Below, piece after piece: positions 9,025 through 17,398 of a stretch of DNA of 64,000 nucleotides. The DNA is from Caballeronia sp. SL2Y3. Lineage in GTDB: Bacteria; Pseudomonadota; Gammaproteobacteria; Burkholderiales; Burkholderiaceae. The translations under genes and the position numbers were made by a program. The stretch is taken from NCBI RefSeq assembly GCF_022879575.1, contig NZ_CP084260.1:1922001-1986000 (forward strand), read 5' to 3'. Under the pieces are notes generated by a model. That model was not told where the DNA came from and did no database searches. It was given only the letters and a program-made list of their open reading frames with translations. Positions within the stretch are counted from its first letter, which is position 1, and each line of letters opens with the position of its first letter.

Positions 9025-9143
9025 GCTTTCTGGGCGCGCTCTGCCCTTCGCCCGGCGGTTTATGCAGACACTGCGTTTCGGTTCGATAATTCCGTCAGGT
9101 TTTGTTGACGCTAACGGCGACAGTGACGCAAGGGGAAACGCAG

Positions 9144-10046
9144 ATGCGCTGGCTGATTCTCATGCTGTTTATCGCGTGTGCCGCGTACACGCACTGGCGA
9201 GGCAAGGTCCGCCACGGTTTCTTCCGGCAGCTATCAGACCACTCGACGTTCATGTCGCCGGTAAACGGCTTCGTCTATCTTTTCTCGCGCGTGCCGTCCA
9301 CGCCGTACCTTCACCCTTCCCTGTTTCCGGACTTGGCGCCGCTCAAGGCGCACTGGCAGACGATTCGCGCCGAAGCCCTCGCCCTGCACGAAGCGAGCAA
9401 GATTCAGGCGGCCGGCGCCTACAACGACATCGGCTTCAACTCGTTTTTCCGGCGCGGCTGGCGGCGCTTTTATCTGAAGTGGTATGACCGGCCGCATCCG
9501 TCGGCGGTCGCGGTCTGCCCGAAGACGCTCTCGATTCTGCAGAACATCCCGAGCGTCAAAGCCGCGATGTTCGCCATGTTGCCGCCCGGCGGCACACTCA
9601 CGCTGCATCGCGATCCGTATGCCGGGTCGCTGCGTTATCACCTCGGGCTCGTGACGCCGAACGACGACGGCTGCGCGATCGTTGTGGACGGCGAGCGGTA
9701 CTCGTGGCGCGACGGCGAGGAAGTCGTCTTCGACGAAACCTATCTGCATTGGGCCGAGAACACGACGGACAAAGACCGCATCATTCTGTTCTGCGACATC
9801 GAGCGGCCGATGAAGTACCGCTGGGCGCAGGCAGTGAACAACGCAGTCGGCGGCTTTCTGATGCGCGCGGCGGCCTCGCCCAACGAAACCGGCGACCGCA
9901 CCGGCGGCCTGAATCGCGCGTTCAAGTATCTCTATTCGATCCGGCTCGTCGGCAAGCGGCTGAAGGCGTGGAACCGGACCGTCTATTACATCGTGAAGTG
10001 GCTGCTGTTCGGCGGCATCGCGGTGGCAATCTTTTGGCGCTACTGA
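9144..10046 (+). CDS. lpxO: Aspartyl/asparaginyl beta-hydroxylase family, lipid A hydroxylase LpxO-like
   Basis: The 300-residue protein has an N-terminal membrane anchor (about residues 1-18) and a hydrophobic C-terminal segment (about 280-300). Between them is the Asp/Asn-beta-hydroxylase dioxygenase core. The Fe(II) ligands are visible as HRDPY near residue 155 and the distal His in TYLHWAENTT near 203. This two-anchor layout matches LpxO, which 2-hydroxylates a secondary lipid A acyl chain at the inner membrane using O2 and 2-oxoglutarate. The start at 9144 follows AGGGGAAA and places the anchor at the N-terminus. It is monocistronic and converges on lutC. Confidence 0.86.
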   Translation: MRWLILMLFIACAAYTHWRGKVRHGFFRQLSDHSTFMSPVNGFVYLFSRVPSTPYLHPSLFPDLAPLKAHWQTIRAEALALHEASKIQAAGAYNDIGFNSFFRRGWRRFYLKWYDRPHPSAVAVCPKTLSILQNIPSVKAAMFAMLPPGGTLTLHRDPYAGSLRYHLGLVTPNDDGCAIVVDGERYSWRDGEEVVFDETYLHWAENTTDKDRIILFCDIERPMKYRWAQAVNNAVGGFLMRAAASPNETGDRTGGLNRAFKYLYSIRLVGKRLKAWNRTVYYIVKWLLFGGIAVAIFWRY

Positions 10047-10621
10047 ATCCACACGACGGTCAGCGAACGCACGCCCTGCGCTCCGCGAATGAGCACGCCT
10101 TCGATATCCGCCGTCGCGGACGGACCCGTCACCAGCACGGCATAGCGCGCCGACTCGAAGTCGGGCCGTCGATACACTTGCTGCAAGCCGTCGACGAGTT
10201 GCGCGGGGTCGAGCAGCACCACGAGATGCTGCACGAGATAGCCGATCGAATTGACGACGTACTCGTCTTCGCTGAACCAGGCGGACCCCGTCTCCGCGAC
10301 GCCGAAGCGCCCGCGCACGACGCCCACATCGACATCTTGCATCGACGCCGGGGCCGTATCCGGCGTGAGAACACGAGTCCCTTCGAGACCCGGCACGGCG
10401 GACGCCACGACCGCATCCGCGCCGAAACGCGCGGCGATCATCTCTTTTACTTCGGCGAGGCTGTGCGCGTGCGCCGTGGTGCCGCCCATCGTGGTCAGCG
10501 CGGCGATGAAGCGCGTCTGCAAATCGCCTTCCGGCGACGGAAAAATCGGCAGTTCGGGGCGCGGACGCGCTGCGGGCTGCGCGGCGCGAATCTTTGCGAG
10601 AAAGGCATCGCGGGTCGTCAT
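10040..10621 (-). CDS. lutC: Lactate utilization protein C
   Basis: The 193-residue LUD-domain protein shows VGVVRGRFGVAETGSAWFSE and the C-terminal VTGPSATADIEGVLIRGAQG. It is the third gene of lutA-lutB-lutC. LutABC form a cytoplasmic, iron-sulfur-dependent L-lactate oxidation system that yields pyruvate. The ATG at 10621 overlaps the lutB stop in an ATGA, which decides the start over a longer frame. The 3' end overlaps lpxO by seven bases on the other strand. Confidence 0.92.
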   Translation of the reverse strand: MTTRDAFLAKIRAAQPAARPRPELPIFPSPEGDLQTRFIAALTTMGGTTAHAHSLAEVKEMIAARFGADAVVASAVPGLEGTRVLTPDTAPASMQDVDVGVVRGRFGVAETGSAWFSEDEYVVNSIGYLVQHLVVLLDPAQLVDGLQQVYRRPDFESARYAVLVTGPSATADIEGVLIRGAQGVRSLTVVWIQ

Positions 10622-12009
10622 TTGGCAGGCTTCCGGTTTTTCTTGTACCACTCGTGAAAGGTCTCGGCCGGCGCTTCAGGCAAGTCGCGCCCGCGGCCCC
10701 AGATGTTGAGCGGGTTGTACAGCACGAAGTTCGGCAACCGCTTCAGCGCGCCGCCGAGCGACGCGACCGTCGCGCGGTAAAGCGTCGGGCTCGCGAGCAG
10801 ACGCCCCGCCATCTTCAGCACTTCCTGCTTCACGAACGGCACTTCGTGACGCTCCGCGATCACCGCGCGCCACTTGTAGATCTGCTCGTGAATGTTGACC
10901 TTCGTCGGGCAGACGTTCGTGCAACTGCCGTTGAGCGTGGAGGCGAACGGCAGGCTGCTGTAGCGCTTCAGGTCGTAAGTCGGGTTGATGATCGCGCCGA
11001 TCGGCCCGGAATACGTGCCGCCATACGACAGCCCGCCGCTACGCCGATACACCGGACATGTGTTCATGCACGCGCCGCAGCGGATGCACTTGAGCGAATA
11101 CCAGAAGTCTTCGAGCGCGAGCCGTTCCGAGCGTCCGTTGTCGACGAGGATGAAGTGCATCTCCGTGCCCGGCCGCGGCGCGCGAAAGTGCGACGTGTAC
11201 TGCGTGATCGGCGAGCCGAGCGCGCTGCGCGAGAGCATGCGCACGAACACGCCGAGATCGGCGATGGTCGGAATGAGCTTCTCGATGCCGATGGACGCGA
11301 TATGCAGCGGCGGCACGTTCGCCGAGAGATCCGCGTTGCCCTCGTTCGTGCAGACGACGACCGTCCCCGTCTCCGCCACCGCGAAGTTGCAGCCCGTCAT
11401 GCCCGCCGTCTTTTCACGCACGAAGTACGGCCGCGTGTTCATGCGCTGGCTTTCGGCGAGATAGTGGATGTCGCTGTTCTTCGGATCGGTGCCGATGGTC
11501 TTGCCGAAGAGTTCGGCCACGTCCGCGCGCAGCTTGTGGACGGCGGGCACGACCATATGGCTCGGGTCCTGATGATCGAGCTGCTGAATGCGCTCGCCCA
11601 GATCGGTTTCCATCACCGTGATGCCGCGCGGCTCCAGATAGTCGCGCATGTAGCATTCGTCGGTCAGCATCGACTTGCTTTTGACGAGCGTGGTCATGCC
11701 ACGCTCGCTCATCAGCTTGTAGACGATCGCGTTGTGCTCTTCCGCGTCCGCCGCGAAATGGACGACGACGCCGTTTTTTCCGGCCTGATCCGCGAACTGC
11801 GCGATGTAATCCGCGAGATTGGACAGCGTGTGTTCCTTGATGCCCGATGCCAGATTGCGCAACGCTTCCCACTCGGGAATGCCGTGCGCCTGCGCGTCGC
11901 GCTTCGAACGCAAGTCCCAGAGACGCTTGTCGTGAAACGCCACGTGGTCGGCTTTCTGCAGGAACGCGCCCGCAGCCTTCGCGTGATCGATGCGAACGGT
12001 CTTCGTCAT
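10618..12009 (-). CDS. lutB: Lactate utilization iron-sulfur protein B
   Basis: The 463-residue protein has a LUD domain over roughly residues 60-300. An Fe-S section follows: CIRCGACMNTCPVYRRSGG near 312 and CTNVCPTKVN near 362, two sets of cysteine ligands for [4Fe-4S] clusters. A LutB-type C-terminal extension ends the protein. It is the central subunit of the LutABC lactate oxidation system. The start at 12009 (MTKTVRIDHAKAAG) is decided by the ATGA overlap with the lutA stop. lutA, lutB and lutC are therefore translationally coupled throughout. Confidence 0.94.
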   Translation of the reverse strand: MTKTVRIDHAKAAGAFLQKADHVAFHDKRLWDLRSKRDAQAHGIPEWEALRNLASGIKEHTLSNLADYIAQFADQAGKNGVVVHFAADAEEHNAIVYKLMSERGMTTLVKSKSMLTDECYMRDYLEPRGITVMETDLGERIQQLDHQDPSHMVVPAVHKLRADVAELFGKTIGTDPKNSDIHYLAESQRMNTRPYFVREKTAGMTGCNFAVAETGTVVVCTNEGNADLSANVPPLHIASIGIEKLIPTIADLGVFVRMLSRSALGSPITQYTSHFRAPRPGTEMHFILVDNGRSERLALEDFWYSLKCIRCGACMNTCPVYRRSGGLSYGGTYSGPIGAIINPTYDLKRYSSLPFASTLNGSCTNVCPTKVNIHEQIYKWRAVIAERHEVPFVKQEVLKMAGRLLASPTLYRATVASLGGALKRLPNFVLYNPLNIWGRGRDLPEAPAETFHEWYKKNRKPAK

Positions 12010-12749
12010 GCCCGCGCTCCGTTCAGAACCTGCGCAATGTGGATGAACTTCGCGTCGAGCTTCATGCGCTCGGCGCAGCCCTGCTGATGCATGAGACACG
12101 ACATGTCGCCCGAGACGATGTACTCCGCGCCCGCGCCGATGTGGTCGCGCACCTTGTCCTGGCCCATGCGCACGGACACGGCCTCTTCGGTGACGGAAAA
12201 CGTGCCGCCGAAGCCGCAGCATTCGTCGGGCCGCGCGGGCGAGACGAACTCGATGCCCTTCACGCGTTCGAGCAATGCGCGCGGCTTCGAGTACGGCGTG
12301 CCCGCGACTTCCGAATTCGACGTCTCGCGCAGATGCCGCACGGCGCTGCAACTGTTGTGCAGGCCGACGCGATGCGGGAATTCGGCCCACGGAAAGTCGC
12401 GCACCTCTAAGACGTCGTGCAGGAATTCGACCAGTTCATAGGTGCTTTTGCGCACCTTCTGGACCGCGCTCGTCTGCTCGATGGCCGTGAAGTGCTCGCG
12501 CACGTGATGCGTGCAACTCGCCGACGGGCCGACCACATAGTCGTAATCCGCGAAGTTTCGGGCGAAGACGCGCTCCGCGCCGGCTGCGTCCGCGTGCGCG
12601 CCGCTATTGGCCATCGGCTGGCCGCAGCATGTCTGATCCTGCGGATAGTCGACGTCGAGGCCGAGCCGCTCCAGCAATTCCAGCGTGGCGATGCCGATCT
12701 GCGGATAGAACGCGTCGATGAAACAGGGGACGAAAAGGGCAACTTTCAT
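12006..12749 (-). CDS. lutA: Lactate utilization Fe-S oxidoreductase A
   Basis: The 247-residue protein carries two cysteine-rich CCG domains, with QTCCGQPMANSG near residue 40 and DECCGFGGTFSV near 195. These are typical of LutA/GlcF/HdrB-like proteins that bind Fe-S or use the cysteines in redox chemistry. It is the first gene of lutABC. The divergent GntR gene and the palindrome at 12784-12798 indicate local control. No lactate permease gene is present in this window. Confidence 0.94.
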   Translation of the reverse strand: MKVALFVPCFIDAFYPQIGIATLELLERLGLDVDYPQDQTCCGQPMANSGAHADAAGAERVFARNFADYDYVVGPSASCTHHVREHFTAIEQTSAVQKVRKSTYELVEFLHDVLEVRDFPWAEFPHRVGLHNSCSAVRHLRETSNSEVAGTPYSKPRALLERVKGIEFVSPARPDECCGFGGTFSVTEEAVSVRMGQDKVRDHIGAGAEYIVSGDMSCLMHQQGCAERMKLDAKFIHIAQVLNGARA

Positions 12750-12775
12750 GGTGATCGCTTGGCGGACAGTCCGCG

Positions 12776-12798
12776 TTGGTCAGCTTGGTCTGACCAAG
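12776..12798. promoter_or_regulatory. Probable operator for the lut GntR/FadR-type regulator
   Basis: CTTGGTCTGACCAAG at 12784-12798 is a perfect 15-base palindrome centred on T12791. It contains TGGTCTGACCA, which fits the TNGTNNNACNA consensus of FadR-subfamily GntR regulators. An extra TTGGTC half-site lies nine bases upstream, at 12776-12781. It sits between the divergent lutA (start 12749) and gntR (start 12869), so one bound protein could control both promoters. Confidence 0.82.
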
Positions 12799-12868
12799 AC
12801 TTTAGGGAAGCGGGGCTTTCGTGTCAAACTAGGGTAATCCAAAGCCTCTCGCCGCGTTGCTCCGACCG

Positions 12869-13639
12869 ATGACCTTCCAGCCCGTCCACTCGCACGCCTA
12901 CGCCCGCGTGCGCCTCTCCGATGTCGTGTCCGGCCAGATTCGTCAACTGATTTCGAACGGCACCCTGCTGCCCGGCCAGCGCCTGCCTGCCGAGCGCGAT
13001 CTCGCCGAGCAATTGAACGTGTCGCGGCCGTCGCTGCGCGAAGCGCTCATTCGTCTGGAATCGGACGGATTCATCCGCGCGGCGGGGCGCGGCGGCTTCG
13101 TCGTGTCGGACGTGACGGCGCCGCTCGTCTCGCATCCGCTCGCCGCACTGCTCGAACAGCAGCCCGACGCGAGCGCCGACGTGCTCGAACTGCGTCACGG
13201 CCTGGAAACGCTCGCAACGGCCTACGCCGCCGAGCGCGCCACCGATGCCGATCTCGCGCGCATTGCCGCCGCGTTCGACGCGCTGCAGGCCGCGGTCGCC
13301 CAGAGAAGCACGCGCATCGCGGAAAAAGACGCCGCCTTCCATCTCGCCATCGCCGATGCGACGCACAACATCGCGCTGACGCACGTGATGCACGGCCTCA
13401 ACGAAGTGATGCGCGAGTCGATGCTCACGTCGCATCGCCTGGTCGATTACGACGACGCCGTGGAAGCCGACCTGCTCGCACAGCACCGCGCGATGCTCGA
13501 TGCCATCGTGGCGCGCGATCCGGCCCGCGCGCGCGACTGCGCAGGCGCGCATCTCGACTATGTGCGCGCGCTGTATCGCGACCGGCCAGCGAAGAAATCG
13601 CGCGACGGCGTATCTCATGATGGCATGACCAATCCGTAA
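12869..13639 (+). CDS. GntR-family (FadR/FCD) transcriptional regulator of lut
   Basis: The 256-residue protein has an N-terminal winged helix-turn-helix at about residues 12-80 (LPAERDLAEQLNVSRPSLREAL). An all-helical FCD ligand-binding domain follows, with a probable metal-binding His in DAAFHLAIADATHN. It belongs to the group containing the lactate regulators LldR/LutR. By position it is the probable repressor of lutABC, released by lactate, and it may autoregulate through the shared intergenic palindrome. The ATG at 12869 is preferred over an in-frame TTG 12 bases upstream. Confidence 0.9.
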   Translation: MTFQPVHSHAYARVRLSDVVSGQIRQLISNGTLLPGQRLPAERDLAEQLNVSRPSLREALIRLESDGFIRAAGRGGFVVSDVTAPLVSHPLAALLEQQPDASADVLELRHGLETLATAYAAERATDADLARIAAAFDALQAAVAQRSTRIAEKDAAFHLAIADATHNIALTHVMHGLNEVMRESMLTSHRLVDYDDAVEADLLAQHRAMLDAIVARDPARARDCAGAHLDYVRALYRDRPAKKSRDGVSHDGMTNP

Positions 13640-13760
13640 CGCTGCCGTAAGACCTGATAGGACAGCGCCTACACGCATTTCGGACGCGCACCGCTAACGC
13701 GGGCCTTCGCGGTCCGCGATACTGGAACCGTCGAAAACAAACATGCGCAAGGAGGACGAT

Positions 13761-13835
13761 ATGCCTTACCTACTCGGATGGCTGCTCGGTGTGCCGGTCG
13801 TGGTGCTGGTAATTCTTTATCTGATCTTCCATTGA
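13761..13835 (+). CDS. 24-residue hydrophobic peptide, single membrane helix
   Basis: A short frame encodes MPYLLGWLLGVPVVVLVILY plus four residues, LIFH. It is one continuous transmembrane helix with no charged face. It begins five bases after AAGGAGGA, close to a perfect Shine-Dalgarno. A hairpin with a T run follows at 13874-13905. The strong ribosome site and terminator support a real small gene. Function is unknown; it could be a membrane-regulating microprotein. Confidence 0.65.
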   Translation: MPYLLGWLLGVPVVVLVILYLIFH

Positions 13836-13873
13836 TGCCGGCGCCGCACGCAGCAGAAGAAACGAAGAGACCG

Positions 13874-13905
13874 AAGGGCGTCGCTACAATACGACGCCCT
13901 TTTTC
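13874..13905 (+). terminator. Intrinsic terminator between the small peptide gene and creA
   Basis: AAGGGCGTCG pairs perfectly with CGACGCCCTT over ten base pairs and is followed by TTTC and more T residues. The eight-base loop contains CTACAATA, whose TACAAT resembles a sigma-70 -10 element, so a creA promoter may overlap the terminator. Confidence 0.75.
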
Positions 13906-13924
13906 TTTTATGCCTGGGATCTCG

Positions 13925-14404
13925 ATGAAGCGCACCGCACCGTTTGTTCTGAGCGCATCGCTCCTGTTTCTTTTCGGCGCGGGCTTCGCGCACGCCGAGG
14001 AGATCGCGAGCGTCAATACCAACTTCCGCTTCACCGGCTCCGACCGCGTGAGCGTCGAGGCGTACGACGATCCGCTCGTCTCCGGCGTGACGTGCTACGT
14101 GTCGCGGGCGCGCACGGGCGGCGTGAAAGGCACGCTAGGCATCGCGGAAGACCCGACAGAAGCGTCCATCGCCTGCCGTCAGGTCGCGCCGATCAAGATC
14201 GCGCAGCCGCTCAAGCAGAAGACCGATGTCTTCACGGACCGCATGTCGTTCATCTTCAAGACGCTGCATGTCGTGCGTATCGTCGATACCAAGCGCAACA
14301 CGCTCGTGTACCTGACGTACAGCGACCGCGTCGCGAGCGGCAGCGCGAAGAACAGCGTCACGGCGGTGCCGGTGCCCGAAGGCACGACGATCCCGGTCAA
14401 GTGA
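13925..14404 (+). CDS. creA: CreA-family periplasmic protein
   Basis: The 159-residue product starts with a Sec signal peptide (MKRTAPFVLSASLLFLFGAG, cleaved after FAHA). It matches the CreA family: NTNFRFTGSDRVSVEAYDDP, VSGVTCYVSRARTGG, and the conserved EDPTEASIACRQVAPI with its cysteine. CreA proteins are about 155-160 residues and exported; their biochemical role is unknown. The ATG at 13925 gives a normal signal peptide; an ATG 15 bases upstream is also in frame. A terminator hairpin immediately precedes the gene. Confidence 0.9.
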   Translation: MKRTAPFVLSASLLFLFGAGFAHAEEIASVNTNFRFTGSDRVSVEAYDDPLVSGVTCYVSRARTGGVKGTLGIAEDPTEASIACRQVAPIKIAQPLKQKTDVFTDRMSFIFKTLHVVRIVDTKRNTLVYLTYSDRVASGSAKNSVTAVPVPEGTTIPVK

Positions 14405-14483
14405 GCGCCGGACGCCTGCCGGGCACGGAAGCGGTAGACTGGGCGATCCGCCTTCGCGCCGTTCGCACCCTTCGCATCTACCG

Positions 14484-15332
14484 ATGAGCGCCCCACGCGT
14501 TCGCAACGCCGCGCGTTACTGGCGCTCGCCGCTGGTGCCGGACGCGGATATGGTCACGGCCGAGTACTACGATCACGCGTTCACGCCGCACTGGCACGAC
14601 GCGTACACGGTGCCGGTCATCGAAGCGGGTTCCGAGTGTTACGACTATCGCGGCTCGCATCATGTGGCGGAAGCGGGATCGGTGCCGGTCATCAATCCGG
14701 GCGAGGTGCATACCGGCGCGCGGGCCGTCGATACGGGATGGCGTTATCGCGTGTTCTATCTGCCCGTGCCGTTCGTGGAAGCGCTCGCGCGTGAACTGTC
14801 GCCGCGCGCGGCCTCGCCGTGGTTCTCGACCGAGATCATCCGAGACGACGACCTAGCGCGCCGGCTTTTGCGCGCGCATCGGGCGCTGGAAAGCCTGACG
14901 ACCGATGCCACAAACGACACCGCCCGCGCCGATCCCCTCGCCGCCGAAACCGCGCTCGTCGATGCCGTGACGACCCTGCTCGCCCGGCACGCGCTGCAAC
15001 GCCCGTCGTGCGGGCCGCCCGCCGCCGATGCCGCCCGCGTCGCCACGATGAAATCACGCCTCGCCGACGATCTGCTCGAACCGGTCACGCTTGCCGAACT
15101 GGCGCGCGTCGTCGGGCTTTCCACCTTTCACGCGGCGCGGCTTTTCACGCGCGAAACCGGTCTCGCGCCGCATGCGTGGCGCAATCAGTTGCGCATCGCG
15201 CGGGCACTGCCGGCGTTGCGCGCGGGGGCGTCGATCGCGCAGGTCGCGGCGGCGAGCGGCTTCACCGATCAAAGCCACTTCACGCGGCATTTCAAGCGCG
15301 CGTTCGGCGTCGCGCCGGGGCGCTGGCGGTGA
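14484..15332 (+). CDS. AraC-family transcriptional regulator
   Basis: The 282-residue protein has an N-terminal cupin sensor (HAFTPHWHDAYTVPVIEAG near residue 31, then INPGEVHTG near 70). Two C-terminal helix-turn-helices follow: EPVTLAELARVVGLSTFHAARLF near 196 and ASIAQVAAASGFTDQSHFTR near 252. This cupin-type AraC architecture is often found next to LysE- or AzlC-type exporters. azlC begins 77 bases downstream in the same direction. The effector may therefore be an amino acid, but that is an inference from position. Confidence 0.92.
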   Translation: MSAPRVRNAARYWRSPLVPDADMVTAEYYDHAFTPHWHDAYTVPVIEAGSECYDYRGSHHVAEAGSVPVINPGEVHTGARAVDTGWRYRVFYLPVPFVEALARELSPRAASPWFSTEIIRDDDLARRLLRAHRALESLTTDATNDTARADPLAAETALVDAVTTLLARHALQRPSCGPPAADAARVATMKSRLADDLLEPVTLAELARVVGLSTFHAARLFTRETGLAPHAWRNQLRIARALPALRAGASIAQVAAASGFTDQSHFTRHFKRAFGVAPGRWR

Positions 15333-15409
15333 GTGAGGGCCGGCACCGCAAGAACGTACAAGCCCGCGCACCGTAATGGGCCTATCCTCCGCGAATCAGG
15401 AGGACGACT

Positions 15410-16159
15410 TTGAACGCACCATCCGCACCATCCGGCAACGCCTGGCGCGAACTCGCCGCCGGCGCACGCGACACCATTCCGATGATGATCGGCGCCGCGC
15501 CCTTCGGCGTGATCTTCGGCACGCTGGTCACTGCCAGTCCGCTCACGCTCTGGCACGGCCAGTTGATGTCGCTCGCGGTCTTCGCGGGCTCGGCGCAGTT
15601 CATCGCGGTCGGCATGATCGCGGGACACGCGAGCTTCGCCGTCATCTGGGCGACGACCTTCGTCGTCAATCTGCGCCACGTGCTCTATTCGGCGACGCTC
15701 GCGCCCTACGTCGCTCACTTGCCCGCGCGCTGGCGCTGGGCGCTGGCCGGCCTCTTGACCGACGAAGTGTTCGCCGTCGCCTACGCGCACTATCGAGCGC
15801 GCCCGCCGGGCGAGACCGGGCCGCACTACTTCCTCGGCTCCGGTATCGCGATGTATGTGAACTGGCAAGCGTGGACGCTCATCGGGCTCTTCTTCGGCGC
15901 GGCGTTTCCGGGGCTCAAGTCGCTCGGGCTCGATTTCGCGATGGTCGCCACGTTCATCGCGATCATCGTGCCGCAACTGGTGGCGCTGCGCTTCGTCGCG
16001 GCGGCGCTGGCTTCGGGCGTGCTGTCGTTCGCGTGGCAAGGCTGGCCGTACAAGCTCGGGCTGCTCGCGGCCGTGCTCGCGGGCGTCGCCGTGGGTCTGC
16101 TGCTCACGCTCGTCGAACAAAGGCCCCGCGTCAAAGACGCCAAGGAGCGCGCGCAATGA
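15410..16159 (+). CDS. azlC: AzlC-family branched-chain amino acid exporter, large subunit
   Basis: The 249-residue membrane protein has the AzlC pattern: DTIPMMIGAAPFGVIFG near residue 22, FAGSAQFIAVGMI near 60, and VNLRHVLYSATLAPYV near 85. AzlC and the small AzlD together form an inner-membrane exporter for branched-chain amino acids and analogues. The start follows AGGAGGACGAC, a strong ribosome site. It overlaps azlD by four bases. The upstream AraC gene probably regulates the pair. Confidence 0.92.
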   Translation: MNAPSAPSGNAWRELAAGARDTIPMMIGAAPFGVIFGTLVTASPLTLWHGQLMSLAVFAGSAQFIAVGMIAGHASFAVIWATTFVVNLRHVLYSATLAPYVAHLPARWRWALAGLLTDEVFAVAYAHYRARPPGETGPHYFLGSGIAMYVNWQAWTLIGLFFGAAFPGLKSLGLDFAMVATFIAIIVPQLVALRFVAAALASGVLSFAWQGWPYKLGLLAAVLAGVAVGLLLTLVEQRPRVKDAKERAQ

Positions 16160-16479
16160 ACTACGTCGTCCTGATTGTCGGCATGGCGCTCGTCACGTAT
16201 CTGATCCGCGCCGCCGTGTTCGTGCTCGGCGAGCGGCTGTCGTTTGCGCCGGTCGTGCGCACCGCGCTCGGCTTTGTGCCGGTGACGGTGCTCACCGCGA
16301 TCATCGTGCCGATGACGGTTTCGCCGCACGGCAAGGGCGCCGAGCTGACGTGGCGCAATCCGCAACTGATCGCGGCGCTGGCGGCCATCGTCGTTTGCGC
16401 GCTGACACGCCGCGCGCTGCTGACGATCGCCGTATCGCTCGGCGTGTTCTTCGTCTGGCAGCTCGTCGTGCTGCGCTGA
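16156..16479 (+). CDS. azlD: AzlD-family exporter, small subunit
   Basis: The 107-residue protein has four hydrophobic segments and the AzlD features TYLIRAAVFVLGERL near residue 14 and ALGFVPVTVLTAIIVPM near 36. It is the small partner of AzlC. Its ATG overlaps the azlC TGA (ATGA), so the two subunits are made in a coupled way. Confidence 0.92.
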   Translation: MNYVVLIVGMALVTYLIRAAVFVLGERLSFAPVVRTALGFVPVTVLTAIIVPMTVSPHGKGAELTWRNPQLIAALAAIVVCALTRRALLTIAVSLGVFFVWQLVVLR

Positions 16480-16621
16480 ATACCAAAGCGAGGCGTCTTC
16501 CGAAAGCCCTCAAGTTTCCGGCCCGCCCGCCGTTATCTGAAACGAACGGACTCCGCCCGCGCGGCAGGCCGACAGCACTTCCCGCCATCGGGCCAGCCGA
16601 GCGCGGAACCCGGAAACCGAC

Positions 16622-17386
16622 ATGCGTCAAATCACTCTTTCGTTGCGCGATGAAACGATCGCGTCGCTGAACCGCGACTTCGAGGCGTTCCTGCGTCTGT
16701 CGCTCAAGCTCGACCCGCAGTTCGTCACGCCGTCGTTCGAGGACTTTCTGCGCGCGAAGCTGCTCGACAACGACACGCCGCTCACCGAGCAGGCCGTGCA
16801 GCGCATGCTCACGCACGGCCAGTATGCGTGGGCGAAGCGCGCGCTCGACAAGGAGTTCCCGGATGTCGTCGAAATCCTGATCCGGCAGGCGGCCGAGCAC
16901 GGCTTTGCGTTTGCGATCCGCTCAGACTGGAGCGCCGAGGATCTCGTGAAAGCGTCGCGCGAATGGGCGACGGCCATCGTCACCGAAGCCAAGGGCGACG
17001 CCTCGCAGGTGGACGTGCTCGCCTCGCAGATCAAGTCGGCGGCGGTGGATATCCGCGAAGTCGAACAGAAGATGCAGACGCCCGCCTGGCGGCTCGCCGA
17101 TTCGCTGCGCCAGCGCGTGTTCGATGCGAAGATCGCGGTCGAAACGAACGTCGGCTCGACTGCGCGCGAAAAGCTCGGCGAGCTGCGCGCGCTGCTGCGG
17201 CTCGGCATCTTCTACGGATCGATCCAGAAACAGGAAGCGCAGCAACTGCTGGAGTATCTGCGCTCGATGCGGCCGGAGCTGTTCGTCGACGAACCCTACG
17301 ACGGCTTCACGCGCTTCGCGGCGTGGCTGCGCAGCATTTTCGGAAGCGCGCCGCGCGTGCCGAGCGCTTCACGCGCCCCGCGCTGA
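16622..17386 (+). CDS. Conserved-looking soluble protein of unknown function
   Basis: The 254-residue protein is soluble, Leu/Ala/Glu-rich and predicted to be mostly helical. It has no signal peptide, membrane segment or catalytic motif that I recognise. The N-terminus (MRQITLSLRDETIASLNRDF) resembles a short strand followed by helices. The C-terminal region ends in a basic tail, SAPRVPSASRAPR. Codon use matches the surrounding core genome, so it looks native rather than acquired. It sits alone between azlD and the convergent helicase, with 12 bases to the helicase stop. I assign no function. Confidence 0.75.
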   Translation: MRQITLSLRDETIASLNRDFEAFLRLSLKLDPQFVTPSFEDFLRAKLLDNDTPLTEQAVQRMLTHGQYAWAKRALDKEFPDVVEILIRQAAEHGFAFAIRSDWSAEDLVKASREWATAIVTEAKGDASQVDVLASQIKSAAVDIREVEQKMQTPAWRLADSLRQRVFDAKIAVETNVGSTAREKLGELRALLRLGIFYGSIQKQEAQQLLEYLRSMRPELFVDEPYDGFTRFAAWLRSIFGSAPRVPSASRAPR

Positions 17387-17398
17387 ACGAGCGACGCC

